Below are positions 22,924-36,604 of a stretch of 64,000 nt of DNA, one piece after another. Every line of letters begins with the position of its first letter. Position 1 is the stretch's first letter. A program made the position numbers and the translations under genes. The notes beneath the pieces were generated by a model. It saw only the letters and a list, made by a program, of their open reading frames with translations, searched no databases and had not been told where the DNA came from. Location of the stretch: contig NW_003314279.1 in NCBI RefSeq assembly GCF_000143415.4, positions 1 through 64,000 of the forward strand, read 5' to 3'. This DNA is from Selaginella moellendorffii (Eukaryota; Streptophyta; Lycopodiopsida; Selaginellales; Selaginellaceae).

Positions 22924-23033
22924 AGCAGCGAAAGCAAACGATCGAATGCTGAGCTCAACCCCGTCCAGGTACGTTGCTGGTTCTTGCTGGAACAGCAGCA
23001 TAAACAGGGACAAGATCTGGTGTGTACGTATCA

Positions 23034-23323
23034 TAGCACCCCAGAATCCCGGGAATATTCTCGGAATATTCTTCTGCCACCCGGCCACGACTCTTCGCGA
23101 CAGAATATGGATCTTTAAAGAGAAGAAGAGGATGTATAAGGAGAGAGAAGAAATAAAGAAGATGCCGATTCGTATAACTCAACGAGAACAATCTCGAGCA
23201 ATGGCGATCCTCAAGCACATCAATTGCCAACTGCACCAGCGGAGAGAGGCAGCATGTCGAACGATGTAGTTGCCGCCATGGACAAGAGGACATTACGTCC
23301 CTGTTTTCTTTTCCCTTTCTTCA
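23034..23323 (+). repeat. Right LTR of the inverted-arm element
   Basis: Second LTR, slightly longer than the left one because of an insertion near 23105-23140 (TATGGATCTTTAAAG region). The left border is approximate. Confidence 0.75.
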
Positions 23324-23328
23324 CTGAC

Positions 23329-23898
23329 ACTCAACATGGACCTGTGGAAGAACCTCCAGCTATGCTCAAGGAGTGTGTCGAAGTCACAGATTCTTTCCTT
23401 GTTCTTAATTTTTTCCCATGGGCCCGGAGGTGATCAGATGGAATGTCGAGGCATGAAGCTTGTGGCTATGGAGGTGATCAGTTTTGTAGCCTACTTCCAT
23501 GATAACTTATAGGCAGGAGTAAAGGAGGTACATGAAGCGAAGGACGTGCTTGAGGTGAAAGTCTTCATGTCCTCTTTGCATTGCTTCCTTTCTCCACTGA
23601 TGGAGATTATCTTACATGCTCGTATCGGGAGAAGAGCTCCGTGATTATGTTTGCTAGCATGTTGGCGAAGTGAGATCCTTGTGAGAGAAGCATGAGTGTG
23701 ATCTAGATGAGTGTGCGACTAGTGTTTGTGATCGATGCCATGGAGCATGCGAATGCTACTATATATCTAGGTAAATTCAACACTAAACAGTCTCAAACAA
23801 AAACATACCAACTCACAAAGTCTGCCACGGTGAAAATGTCTGTATCCCAAGGTGAAAGCCTTAAGAGAAAATATCTGGTCTTTGCTCAGTCACCTCTG
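23329..23898. other. Spacer, no gene seen
   Basis: No reading frame or repeat that I can assign. The sequence to the left of the element (about 20690-20824) and this stretch were contiguous before the retroelement insertion, as the TSD shows. Confidence 0.4.
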
Positions 23899-25352
23899 TC
23901 ATTCTTGGGGAAGGGTCTTAAGACTAACTTGATAGCCCCCCTGGTACATGAGACGCTCTTTTTTCCTTCGTTCCGCTTCTACCTTCCTCAGGTTGCCCAG
24001 CTTCTTAAGAATGTCGATTTCATCCTGTTCAAGGTTGGTAAAGCACTGGCTCAGCTCAAGCTCATGCGTCGTGTATGCTACCTTCCCTTCCTCTGCACTA
24101 TGTGAAACAGCTCTGCGCTTGGTCGGGGCTGGGCAGATGTACACACAGTGCACCATGCAGTGTCCAGTATACCAGTGTTGAATCTCTTCTTGCGTCACAC
24201 ACTTGTACTCTGTCTTCCCGTGTGTTTCTGGACTAACAGTCACCTGAAGTGCAAGGATATGTAACACTCGCTGCTCGTTTACCCACGCTAGCACGCCGTC
24301 TGCATACTTGAACGGGTACTTCCCAGGCAACATGTATCTTGCCTGGTGCGGCTTCCATTGATCTGGCCTGATCACTGCTGGTTCACCCTTTAAAGCCTCC
24401 AGCTTAAATACTTCGATTTGTTCCCCTTGAAAGTTCAACCCGTGGATAGCCTCTCCGACAAAACCCTCGCAAGTCCACCCCACTTCCGGCCAAATCACGT
24501 TGGCTTTCTTGAGTTTGTGCAGAAGGTTCTTGAACTCTGGTGAGCAATAGACTGTGCCCTTCAAGCGCTCTAAAGCCGCTTCTACATGTACCGCATAGAG
24601 ATAGCTGGTGCAAAAAGATCCATTGCAAACATAGCCCTTCTTGATGTAGTCTGATGCATTCAAAGTCCTGAAGTTAAGTAGAACCATTTCCCAGTCTCGC
24701 TTTTCGTCCAGGTACTTCTTAGTTCTTGTTCATTATCCGGATCCATTGTACACAGGCTGGGAAAACGTCTCTTCCTGTTGACGAATGCCTCTGTGATGTC
24801 TTCGACATACTCTTTACGAGCCTTGTTTAGGAAGATGGGTGCTTGTCAGCATAAAGAGTAACATCCGCTTCACGTTCAGGATGCTCTTGAAGCAACTTGC
24901 CGAGGAGGGTCTCTTGCAGGAATGCAGTATACTCGTTCTGCACATAAATTTATCCTCTCAGGCAGAATAACTATTATGGGACTATTACCTGGCCAAAGAC
25001 GACATGCCTCAGCGCTACCGCCTCATGGTATTTGGGATGTTCTGTGCAGGAGGCAAGGCCTTAACTACGAAGTCAGAGGACCCCTCGAAGGTAGTCATCA
25101 AATTTCTGGCCTTCGCCTGTTCTTCAAGTATGCCATCCCAGTGCAATGCAACAAACTTCTCTTGGCCATCGCAAAGCAGAGTAATGTGATCCCGGCCACT
25201 CTCGTCTGAGACAAGAATTCAGCAAGGTCCTCGGGAGAAGAGACACTCAACCACATCCTCCACCTTAATTCCACACTCGAAATTTGTCTTTAGTGGCTCT
25301 AGCCTCGCACTGCTGTACGGCAGCAAGTCTATAGCTTCATTTGTGGGATATA
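23899..25352 (-). pseudogene. Unrecognised protein gene, frameshifted
   Basis: A minus-strand coding-like region. The largest intact frame (24687-23899, 262 aa, charged C-terminal coiled-coil-like segment with EQDEIDILKKLGNLRKVEAE) continues upstream in other frames: LDEKRDWEM joins NEQELR with one base missing near 24718; an upstream block (EYVEDITEAFVNRKRRFPSL) joins VTLYADKHP with one base missing near 24836; farther upstream another block (CDGQEKFVALHWDGILEEQ) follows an in-frame stop near 25222. Two single-base frameshifts and stops make it a probable pseudogene. I recognise no domain. Confidence 0.5.
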
Positions 25353-25663
25353 AACCCTAAGTATTCTAAGAAGAATATGCCAAATACTCAAATCTTTTAG
25401 ATTTAATGGTTATTATATCTTTGGTAAGTTTTTGGATTTCATAAGAAGTCACCAATAAAGATGTTTAACCTCAAATATCCCAAAATTTGTAATCGATTGG
25501 AAAAAAAATACATTCTTATTCATAATTTTTTTCCTTTTATATTTAAACTTTCATGTTTAAAAATACCACCAATTGCCTTCTTTCCCAAGTAAGTGTTATC
25601 TTGAAGAGTTGGATAGTCAGCTATATATAATAGTAGTGGATATGAGCTTTTGGATGGTTTTTT

Positions 25664-26323
25664 TTAGGCCACTCGTCCCATGGCTGTAAAGTGATCTAGC
25701 TGTGAAGAGTGAAATATTTCTCTTATAAAAAAATTGCTTGCATTGTTGCATTCGGCAGAAAAATCTTCTCGACTGAGCTTGAAATGGTATGACTTATTTG
25801 ACGAGAAGTTGTCCACACAGATTGCTCCTGCCGAACACTGTCTGCCTGATATTGTTGAGAGAAGCTTGCTGGAGAAGTCCCAAACTCGAACAAGGCTGTG
25901 GTTGTCCACCGCAAAGGTACTCATCGCTTCAATCATCCTGCTTGTCTCCTCCTGATGCAATGGTTCATGAGCAGCAATCTGGAGAAGAGATAGTTGGACG
26001 CAATCCTTCACAAGTTACGCCAGTGCTCCCCGTAGGGAGCCAAGCCGACTGCTTGCCACAAACTCGCAGCTCTCGTGCCACTTCCGGCTTGCTGGTGATG
26101 ACCATCCTAATGTTGCCCAGGCTGAAGACCATGAGCTCCTCTGCATGGTACCTCTTGGCGAGCTTGGCCAACTTTCGGTTTCAAGGATTCCTGTTATCCA
26201 CCAATAGTTTTTCCAGGCATGCAGCTCCGGATAATCTCCTTGTCCGTCGTTATAAAACCTGAATTCGAGACCATCTCCAAAACCTTTGCTTCTTCCTATG
26301 CATGGCCACCAGGAACAAGCCAA
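25664..26323 (-). pseudogene. Cytochrome P450 (CYP78-like) pseudogene B
   Basis: Short minus-strand remnant with CYP78-type blocks: HAEELMVFSLGNIRMVITSKPEVAREL (about 26150-26070, the N-terminal beta-sheet region), then IAAHEPLHQEETSRMI, then FAVDNHSLVRVWDF, in shifted frames. Everything downstream of the substrate-recognition region is missing. Sits just beyond the 3' end of the intact ADH gene, the same order and orientation as cassette A. Bases 25353-25663 are AT-rich with no feature. Confidence 0.75.
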
Positions 26324-26584
26324 GGAGCCAGGACTGCCAGGATTGCCAAGAGCTCGAGTTTAGGAGATTATCCCTTGAAAAACTATTGGCGGATAACAGG
26401 AATCCTCGAAATGGTAAGTCTCTAAGGGACTTGTATTGTTAACGCTCACACTCAGGTACGTTAGCTTTCCGGCTGAAGAGAAAGGTGGCAAAGTTGCACT
26501 AATCAGAACAATGTGGAAGAACACTAAAATAAGTCAATTTTTGACAAAGCCGTGTTCTGATTTTTTCTTGCTTCCAGCTGGTTT

Positions 26585-28442
<1,858 letters not shown>

Positions 28443-30608
28443 ATGGCGGGAGTGGCTGTTTGGAATGTGGTGGAGAATCTCCACGCCCAGGATTTGGTCG
28501 GCGGCGTATTCCAGGCGGACGAGGCGGTGCTGGCGGCGCTCCAGAGCTTCAGCCGTGCCGGCGTCGTCGCCGCGCACAAGCAGCTCCGCCAAGAGTCCGC
28601 GGCCATGGAGGCGGTAAGCAAGAGCCAGGGTACGTACCGCGGCTGCGTCCCTAGCTATATGGATCCGCACGGATTGCCCTCCTTTCCGGTGCCGCTGGTC
28701 ACGAGTCGATCCACTCTCTGCAAGAATGTGGGGCTTGTGGATCTGGAGCCCGGCCGAGCCAATCCGGGCAGTGTTCTTCACGGGTTTCTCCGAGTGGAGG
28801 CCTTTCGCTGCTCCAATGTGGCCGTGACGGCACTGGAAGACGACAGTGGAAGAATGGCGAGGGTCTTGGCTCTCAACTCGCTGTTTTGGAATTCCTCACA
28901 GGAAGAAGTGGCAAGGATTTTTCCAGAGGGCGCGGAGGTTCTTGTGAAGCACCCATGCTTGGTGGAAGCGGAGTTTTGCCAGGGCCTGGCACTCTGGGTG
29001 CCAAATCCACTCTCGCTCGAGATCGTCTCTTACTTCCCTCGCATGGAAGTTGGCGAGCCGGATGTTTATCTCAGCTGGGGAAGCAAGGAACTCGACGAGA
29101 GGAAAAACTTCTTGGCTGCGGCGGATCTCTTCACTCGCTGTCTCGAGTGTCTCCGAGCTTGTGGAGACGAGACCAAGATGGTGGTGGCTCTCGTGAGGCG
29201 AGCCGAGGCACGTATCAAGCTCGAGCGCTACGAGGAGGCACTGGCCGACGTCGAAAAGGCACTGGCACTGGATCGTCACGACTTCAAGAGCCTCGCAGTG
29301 AAAGGAGCGGTGCTGCTCGGGCTCAAGCAGTATGGATCTTCCACCTCGTGCTTCAAGCAGGTGGCCGAAGTAGAAGCCTCTCCAACTTACAGGAGCTTGT
29401 ACGATGCTTCGCTGCGTTTCAACGAGCAAAGCGAACGTGGAGTTTACGATCTCTCGGAGCATTACCTCGCAGCTGGAGCAAATGTGGAAGAGGATCGAGC
29501 CCCGGAGCTTGCAGACTTCGTTGGTCCCGTCAAGGTGGCGATGACTCGAGATGGCCGAGGGAGGGGCCTCTTTCTCACCGAAAGCGTCTCCGTGGGACAA
29601 CTTCTTCTCGTCAGCAACGCGGTAGCAATGGTTTTTCCAGACGAGGACTGCCCGGTTTTGGAGGTGGATAAGTTTGGCACTCTTCTCACGGCGGTGCTGA
29701 GAGCCTGCATGGCTTCTCCCAGGACTCTGGCACAAGTGTACAGCTTGGCCGAGAGCGATCCTGTCACAGGATTAACTATCGACAAGAACGAGGTCCCAGA
29801 GATGGAACTCTTCCAGCCAAACACAGGTTCTCTCGAGCTCCACGAGGAGCTCCTTCTCGATGTTACGCGCATCGCAAACATCCTCCACTGCATCAACGAG
29901 AATGGAAAGGCAGCGGACACTCTTGTCACCAGAGACTTCGATGGCTTGTGGACGCTTCCAAGCTTCCTGAACCATTCGTGCCTTCCAAACGTTGGTGTCC
30001 ACTACGTTGGAAAGGCTCTCTTGGTGGTGGCCGCAAGAGATATGGAGGCCGAGACGGAGCTCGTTCGATCGTATGGCAGTGCTCTCGCTCCCTGGAACCC
30101 GATGAGGCGGGAGTCCATCAGAGTGGAATGCCGGTGCGAGAGGTGTGCTCTGGAAAAACGACTGGAAGAAGAGCTCCGGGATGTAAGCCAGAGATTTGAC
30201 GCGCTGCTCAATGCTACCTCAATGGTGGAGTCGGAGTTTCACAAGCAGCTGGGAGAGCTAGCAGTGGAGCTGGAGCGCAAAGTTTGGGATATGGATTTGA
30301 GAGAAGCCGAGAAGCAGTGGCTCCGGACGTCGTACTGCCTGGCTTACTTGTCTTTTTATTTGAGAAACGAGACTTGTCAAAGAGAGAAAACGATGCCTTT
30401 GAAGGAAGACATCGCTCGAGCTCTTCACTCGACTTCTCCTGGTTTTAGCAAGACCCTGATGGCAATGTGCTGCTTGCTCGAGGATGGAAATGGCAGCGGA
30501 GGGCTCCTGGAAGACGAATGCTTTGCGCTTTGTGGACGTCAAAACCATGAGGTTGCCGCAGCCATTGTCAAGCAAGCCAGATACAAAGGTAAGGAATTCT
30601 TCTGGTGA
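28443..30608 (+). CDS. TPR and SET domain protein (SMYD-like), single exon
   Basis: Predicted 721-aa protein, probably a protein-lysine methyltransferase using S-adenosylmethionine. A tetratricopeptide block at about residues 220-330 includes RRAEARIKLERYEEALADVEKAL. The SET region at about 370-585 begins with GRGLFLTE, has the cofactor/substrate motif NHSCLPN at about 510-516 and LVRSYG where canonical SET has I.xSY. It is followed by a Cys-rich post-SET-like CRCERC. An insertion between the halves of SET is usual in the SMYD and plant TPR-SET groups. The N-terminal 200 residues resemble no domain I can name. The final codons (KGKEFFW) follow a GGTAAG that could be a splice donor, so the true C terminus may differ. 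Confidence 0.85.
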   Translation: MAGVAVWNVVENLHAQDLVGGVFQADEAVLAALQSFSRAGVVAAHKQLRQESAAMEAVSKSQGTYRGCVPSYMDPHGLPSFPVPLVTSRSTLCKNVGLVDLEPGRANPGSVLHGFLRVEAFRCSNVAVTALEDDSGRMARVLALNSLFWNSSQEEVARIFPEGAEVLVKHPCLVEAEFCQGLALWVPNPLSLEIVSYFPRMEVGEPDVYLSWGSKELDERKNFLAAADLFTRCLECLRACGDETKMVVALVRRAEARIKLERYEEALADVEKALALDRHDFKSLAVKGAVLLGLKQYGSSTSCFKQVAEVEASPTYRSLYDASLRFNEQSERGVYDLSEHYLAAGANVEEDRAPELADFVGPVKVAMTRDGRGRGLFLTESVSVGQLLLVSNAVAMVFPDEDCPVLEVDKFGTLLTAVLRACMASPRTLAQVYSLAESDPVTGLTIDKNEVPEMELFQPNTGSLELHEELLLDVTRIANILHCINENGKAADTLVTRDFDGLWTLPSFLNHSCLPNVGVHYVGKALLVVAARDMEAETELVRSYGSALAPWNPMRRESIRVECRCERCALEKRLEEELRDVSQRFDALLNATSMVESEFHKQLGELAVELERKVWDMDLREAEKQWLRTSYCLAYLSFYLRNETCQREKTMPLKEDIARALHSTSPGFSKTLMAMCCLLEDGNGSGGLLEDECFALCGRQNHEVAAAIVKQARYKGKEFFW

Positions 30609-30982
30609 GGATAATTTTTTAAACAAAGCTCTTCAGAAAGATTTTTACTTCCATAATTTTTATACTTTTTTGAGGATTTTAAATAAGTACCTACACAATA
30701 AATTCTGTTACATAAATTTTTGCTTTTTACCATTTACTGTAAATAATATTAATTATTTATAGATAGTAATAAATTTTTAGAAAATATTTACTATCATATT
30801 TTACTATAATAAGTACTTAAAAGAGTTATAAGCTTTATATATTTTATTTATTTTGAGATATTCATTAAGACATTATTTCATATGATAACTCTTAACATTT
30901 ATATTTTGTGATGCACTATTATTGTTCCACTTGTATATGGCTTAGGCATTCAACAAACTCTGTTTGGACTAGTGGAAAAATG
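30609..30982. other. AT-rich spacer
   Basis: Very AT-rich, many short poly-A/T runs; no gene or repeat border seen before the LTR at 30983. Confidence 0.5.
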
Positions 30983-32542
30983 TGTAATCGATTATATTTT
31001 TCATTCTACTTTAGTCACTTAACCATACCTTTAACCACTTGGAAGAGTTTCACTCACAACCTTCGTAAATTCTATTTTGGATTTAGGGACTTGTTAGCCT
31101 CAAGAATAACATCCATGCCACTCAACCATTGCACTTAGTTCAAGTGCTCCACATGTTCGATCTTATGACTGACACCCCAAGGTACCACTGACATATCAGC
31201 TTGTTATACTAAGGCCATGCCCATTCACCTTGGTCACACTGGTGGTCTAACACCACTTACATCACAGCCCCATCTCTCAAAGACTGTGCCATCTATCTAT
31301 GAGTGATCATCCCAGATCCACTCTTTAGCATCCTTAAGATGCCCGTAGGCATGGGGAATAGCCTTCCCCAATATCCCTTTTCTAGTCCCCATCAAGTCTT
31401 TTTTTGCCCATGGCCGTGTTCGCCAACATTGCCATTGGATCGAGGCCCACAAGCTCAACCACTAAATCCCATGGTCTTTTGGGACTTCCTCACCACCCGA
31501 CTATATCCTTGGTCACTACACCAAAGGATTACTCCTCTTCCTTTCCATAGTCTGGGCCTTTGGGACAACATTTTGGAACACCATGGCCCTACGTGAGCCT
31601 TATGGGTACTCTCCCCGCCTTCCACCTTTAGGTGCTTTATCCATGGGCTTAGAGCAAGGTTTCGTTAAGCCACGCCAGGTATCCAAGTAGGTAGTGCCAC
31701 CCACACTTGGACTAGGAGCATTGACCATTTGATCTCCTGGGGGAACTAGAGCTAGCTCTTGAACACTTCACCAAGCTACCCGGCTTGTCAGACCATATTC
31801 ACTTTAGTTTTGGACTTCCCAGTAATTATTTCATCACCCAACACCTGGGTACAGCCTTCTTGGGACAAACTGGCCTTTCCTGGCTAAACTGGCTCCACTG
31901 GAGTCCTCCCCCTACTATACTTTTGGAGCTCACCAAACCCCCCAAGGTCTGGGAGACGAATGCTTTGTGCTTTCACCCCCTCAGACTTGAACTCGGACTT
32001 GGACTTGGACTTGAACTCAGACTCAGACTCGGGCTTGGGCTCGGTCTCGGCCTCGGCCTCGGTCTCGGTCTCGGTCTTGGTCTCGGTCCCGGTCTCGGTC
32101 TCGGTCCCAGTCTCAGTCTCGATCTCGACTTCGGACTCCATCTCGGGTCCTTCTCAGACTCCATCTCATATTCCATCTCAGACTCCATTTTGGACTCCAT
32201 CTCAGGCTCATCTCAGACTCCATCTCGGGCCCATCTCGGACTTCATCTCGGGTCCATCTTGGACTCTATCTCAGACTCCATCTGGGGTCCATTTTGGACT
32301 CCATCTCGGACTCCATTTCGGGTCCATCTCGGACTCCTTTTGTGTCATTTTTCTAGAGACTCACTTATTGCTTGCTTTGTGCTTGTTCCTCGAGCACTTT
32401 GTTGGGAGTTCCACTCTTGCTCTTGACCTTTCAAGTCGGAGCTTTTAGTTCAAACGTGTTACGTTTGTTTGGCTTTCGCTTCGGCCACTACCACGTGGCA
32501 CCCTTTTGGCTCCACTTTGGGGCTTAGGGATTTTGTGTCTCA
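30983..32542 (-). repeat. LTR copy 1 with hexamer-coded open frame
   Basis: Direct repeat partner of 44644-46265. A central hexamer-like array (about 31986-32140, units such as GGTCTC/GGACTT) keeps several frames open on both strands: Leu-Gly on plus, Glu-Thr/Glu-Ser or Arg-Pro on minus. A following array of about 12 bp (32140-32340, units of TCCATCTCGGG) is more irregular. The plus frame 31785-32426 lacks an ATG start. A coding role is unproven. Confidence 0.75.
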
Positions 32543-32999
32543 CAAAATGCTCGTCAAATATTGATCCCAAGATTTAATATCAGTAGTTTGTAGCAATTGT
32601 GAAGGTAAACTCAACTCCATTAATAATATTGGATTATAACTATATAGAAGTTTATATGGTGAAACACCAACAAAACTCTACACCCTTGTGACAACCACAT
32701 AGTGAAAAGATGGTGAATAACTATCTTAATCCGAATGCTGAAATTTCATATACTTCATAATCATCAATTTGAAGGTCCGAACAAACCCTTCCACTAAACC
32801 ATTTGACTGTGGACGATAGACACTTGTAAAAATGTAGTGTATCCTCAACTGAGATGTTAAAACAAGAAATGCCTCAACTATAAATACGGAACCATTATCC
32901 TAAAGAATTTGTTCTAAATAGGAATGTTGGAATGCTATTTGATTGAGAAATAAGTATCTAACAACAGTTACAAATTGTGCAACTCCACTTCCCCATCCT

Positions 33000-35900
33000 A
33001 AAAAGTTCTCTATTTAAGGGCACTATCATCCTTTCTTGTATTTCGTGCCTCCTTAGGCACTAAGTTCCAGTTATCATAATTTGTGCTAAGGTTGTCCATG
33101 CCCCTATCATTTGGCTACCTTACTGCTCTCTCCTTTGGAGATTCTTCTTTCGCCAAATCAGAGCAATTGGGAATCCATCTTTGGAAACATCTTGCCTTTT
33201 CCACAATTCGTTAGTCCCTAACACATTAGTGTTCTTGGCCTAACTTTGCCTTTTGGATTCTTTCCCATGGTTCCCATGGCTCTTTTTTTAGCCATTGGTC
33301 TTTTGCTTCTATCCTTTGATAGTTGCACCCAACAACATAAGATTGCTACTTCCATTCTCAAGGTATCCTTTCGGTTCTATAGCAAAAACTTTGCTTGCCA
33401 AGTCCAGAGGGTGTTTACCCCTAGTATGTCTCTTTATCATTTTTTGCTATAGCTTTATTCATAGCCCAATTTAGTGGCCCTCCCATGAGTCTCTTATAAA
33501 GATTACTTTCCTCGGACTCACTATGCCATCGTATGGACATAACTTATTTCCCTTAGGTGCTTTTCCCACTTGGTCATCTTAACCAAGCCACACCATTATA
33601 AATAGTTCAAATCAACACTTTAAACCAGGAACTTTATTTCTTAGCCAACCAAGGACTTTGTCCATATTTTGCCACAAGATCACTTAATGATCTCACCTTG
33701 ACACCTTAACAGAGTTGCCAAGAGGTACTTGGTCTTCTAGACCTTCAAGTTGTTAACCATGACCCCGGGGGCATCCCCCACACTTGGTGGTGCACCCAAG
33801 CTAGCCCTTACGGCCAAGGGTCTATAGAAATTGAGATTAGGTGTCCCCATCTCACTCACCACGTCCTTGGTGCCACTTGCACCAAAGAGTTCAAGTTAGA
33901 TATACTGAGCTTTCGCACTAAGCAATCTAACTGTGTATTATGACTCCGAGGCATCCCTCGCTTGGTGGTGTGCCCAAATCAGTCTCCTTACTGAGAGTCC
34001 ATGATCACCGAAAAATGAATGTCCTCATATTCTAAACCATCACCACGCCTTAGTGATTTGGGATTCGAACCCAAGCACTAGAGGGTCGGGACTCGAACCC
34101 AACCTCTGTATATGCATCTATGGACGGTATTGCGTAGGATGTCTAGTATGACTCCCCACGCCGGTGCATCAATTTATACTTAAAGTGCGCTACAGATCAT
34201 AGCTTAAGAACTTAATTCCTCCACACTGCCAAGTCCTCTCATTTGACAAGTCTATGATCATGCATAGACTCCTCCATGCTTGGCCCCATAAGCCACCTTT
34301 TGAAGTTGGCACCTTCAACTAGGGGATTTGTTCCCCTGACTTGCCAATCTCATTTAGCAAGTCATCTGACTAGCGTAACATGGTTTCATGCACAAGCGTG
34401 AAAGTCCTCAACCATTAACTTTCATTCAAAGCCATCCCTTTGAGCGCTCGGGAATAGCTTCCTCAACCTTGATAGCATTGCGTTATAGCAAGCTTCAAGG
34501 CCATGTTTCTGCTGCACCATTTTGATTTCGTGCATTCTATAAACCATTTACACTTGGCTTTCTAGGTACCAAGCTACCTAGAATTGTCTTTGGGAACCTT
34601 TGAAGGAACTTTGTCCCTTAGCTTGCTAAGGCTTCTCCTTTCGCAAGTTTTTTAATTGCCATATGGTCTAACATGGACAATTTCATGCTTTAGATTCTCC
34701 ATGGCATCACGGTTGCTAGTAACAATATGCTTGAGCACTATAAACAACCAAAGAGAATGACTTGAGAAACAATTCATAAGGAGAAGGAAAGGGCCCATGA
34801 ATAAGAGTGCACCCCCTTTTCCAATCGGTTAAGGGTCTTGGGATATTTTGGGGTTAACCGTCCTTGGGTTTGGATAGTACTAGGCTGTGTGACCTCCCGG
34901 GAAGTCTAAACTTAAGAGCTTACAAGCACCCACTTGATTCTCCACTCCCAACTGGCATAACCACCCTTGGTTATGCAATTTGATTCCTATGGTTTGGTTT
35001 TATTCCCTTACTATTTGCTTTTGGCCTCACACTTTTCCTTTGGTTATTTTCCTCTAGACTAAAAGGATAACTTTGCACTTTCTATTATGCCGTAGCAAGT
35101 ATTCTTAGGGATGAATCTATCTGATATCCTAGGAAGTAGTTCCTTAATTTGGGTATGCTCAACTTATAACCCCACATACCGGGATTAACGTTGCTACTTA
35201 TGGGCTTTTATATGCCCATCACTAACCTTGCCAAAATTCCATTTTGGTTTCCTTCAATTCGGGTAGACAGTCTTTTTTTGTCTCCACAACCTTGGAAATT
35301 TGGATAGAACCTTCAGTCCATCATTCACTAGGGACTTAGTCCCTTGGGCCTTATCTATTGCCCTCGCGACACTAAACACCACCTCCTAGTGTTCTAGAGT
35401 GTTTGGGTGTCCCAATGATAATGAGCATTTCCTTTTTTAACATTGACTCATTATATCGTAACATAAGCAATTTATCTCCTATAAGGGTATATTTAACTTC
35501 CTTATGCCATTAAAAAGTCTTGGGTAATTACCTTCTACCCATTTAACCAATCATTTTACACCTTTTGCTTAGTTGCCTTATAGATGTCAAGTCCTATAAT
35601 TCATTGCTGGTGCTTCCACACCTCCATCATTATCTGGGTCACCACACTCCAATTGCATGTCTTTCAACTTAGGCCATGCCATTCCCATTTCCATTAGGAT
35701 TCCTTTGGGAAGGGGTTCTCATTACCCTACCAACTTGACCTCAAGGCATTACGCTTTGGCACATTCAGTGTTTCCACACCATCAACATAATGTTCCAACA
35801 AGCCATCAACTTTGGGGTCTTGTGTGCCAATCTCATCAATTATGGCACCGCTAATCTCCAACTCTGGGGAAGGAGGCTCTCACTAGGCCTTGTGGCAGTC

Positions 35901-36600
35901 CCAGCATCACTCCTCACTTTTTGCAGCCATTTTCCTCTCCGACACTCCAAACAAAGGCCATCTCGAGCAAGGCAAATCACTCCTCTAGAGCCTCAGCTTG
36001 CAATGGCTGTGCTCATCCCATACTGTCAGCAAGTCATAGGCATCAGCTATGCTCTTGTTCTGTTCCAGTCGATTGGGTTCCATACAATGCCTCACTCTAC
36101 TCGGCAGTGATCACCATCATGATCAATGATTTTCAAAGTGGCCACTAGAATTATTTTAGCTAGTTCGAGTTCAAGAGGAACGAAGAGCTCAAAGAGATTC
36201 GTAGTAGGCATTCACGTGATTTCTTTCGTGTGGTCTTGAGTTGCCTGGTTCCCAGCGAAGTCTTTTCTCTTGAGATCTGCTGACCAGTGCAGTAAACATG
36301 GATGACGCTCTTTGTGCATTTCTTCTTGCCCGAGACGAAGAAAATCCTAATCGAGGAGATGTGGCAGGAGTGGAGCAAGCACTGGTACCAAGATGATTCC
36401 AAGTTCTCTTGGAGCTGGTTGTAGGAATACGCTGCAATTCATCCCAGGATCTCGTTCAGAATCTTGTACTTGAAGCTGAAAATAGTATCTCATTGGGTAA
36501 GGGGAAATTTTAGGGTACCCTATTGAGCAGGGATTGTTGAGCCCACGTAATCCATTTGTGATCAAGATTACCTTTGTCATGGCTTCACTGCATATTGGTT
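33000..36600. other. Retroelement-derived interior, no intact gene
   Basis: Only short frames. Bases about 35330-35420 match 57440-57540 inside the gypsy pol region (GGGACTTAGTCCCTTGGGCC-type), which shows both belong to one repeat family. The rest has no recognisable protein. Confidence 0.5.
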
Positions 36601-36604
36601 TTAT

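Larger units (their letters stand above)
20825..23328 (+). mobile_element. Small LTR retroelement with inverted gag arms, TSD CTGAC
   Basis: Element 20830-23323, flanked by the direct repeat CTGAC (20825-20829 and 23324-23328). The ends are direct repeats starting TG and ending CA (20830-21091 and about 23034-23323), with the paired motif GAATATTCTCGGAATATTC. Inside are two opposed copies of a gag-protease segment (see inverted arms) and no reverse transcriptase. On the minus strand near 22925-22965 a CCHC zinc knuckle is readable (CFRCCQLGHIAPEC), and the loop encodes a retropepsin-like IDGGSAVNLT. It is non-autonomous; the Ty3-type assignment rests on the zinc knuckle and DGGS motif only. 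Confidence 0.85.

Noticed and set aside
31785-32426. 213-aa Leu-Gly/Ser-rich protein gene
   Set aside because: No ATG start, and the open frame follows from repeat unit length; kept only as a finding about the LTR.
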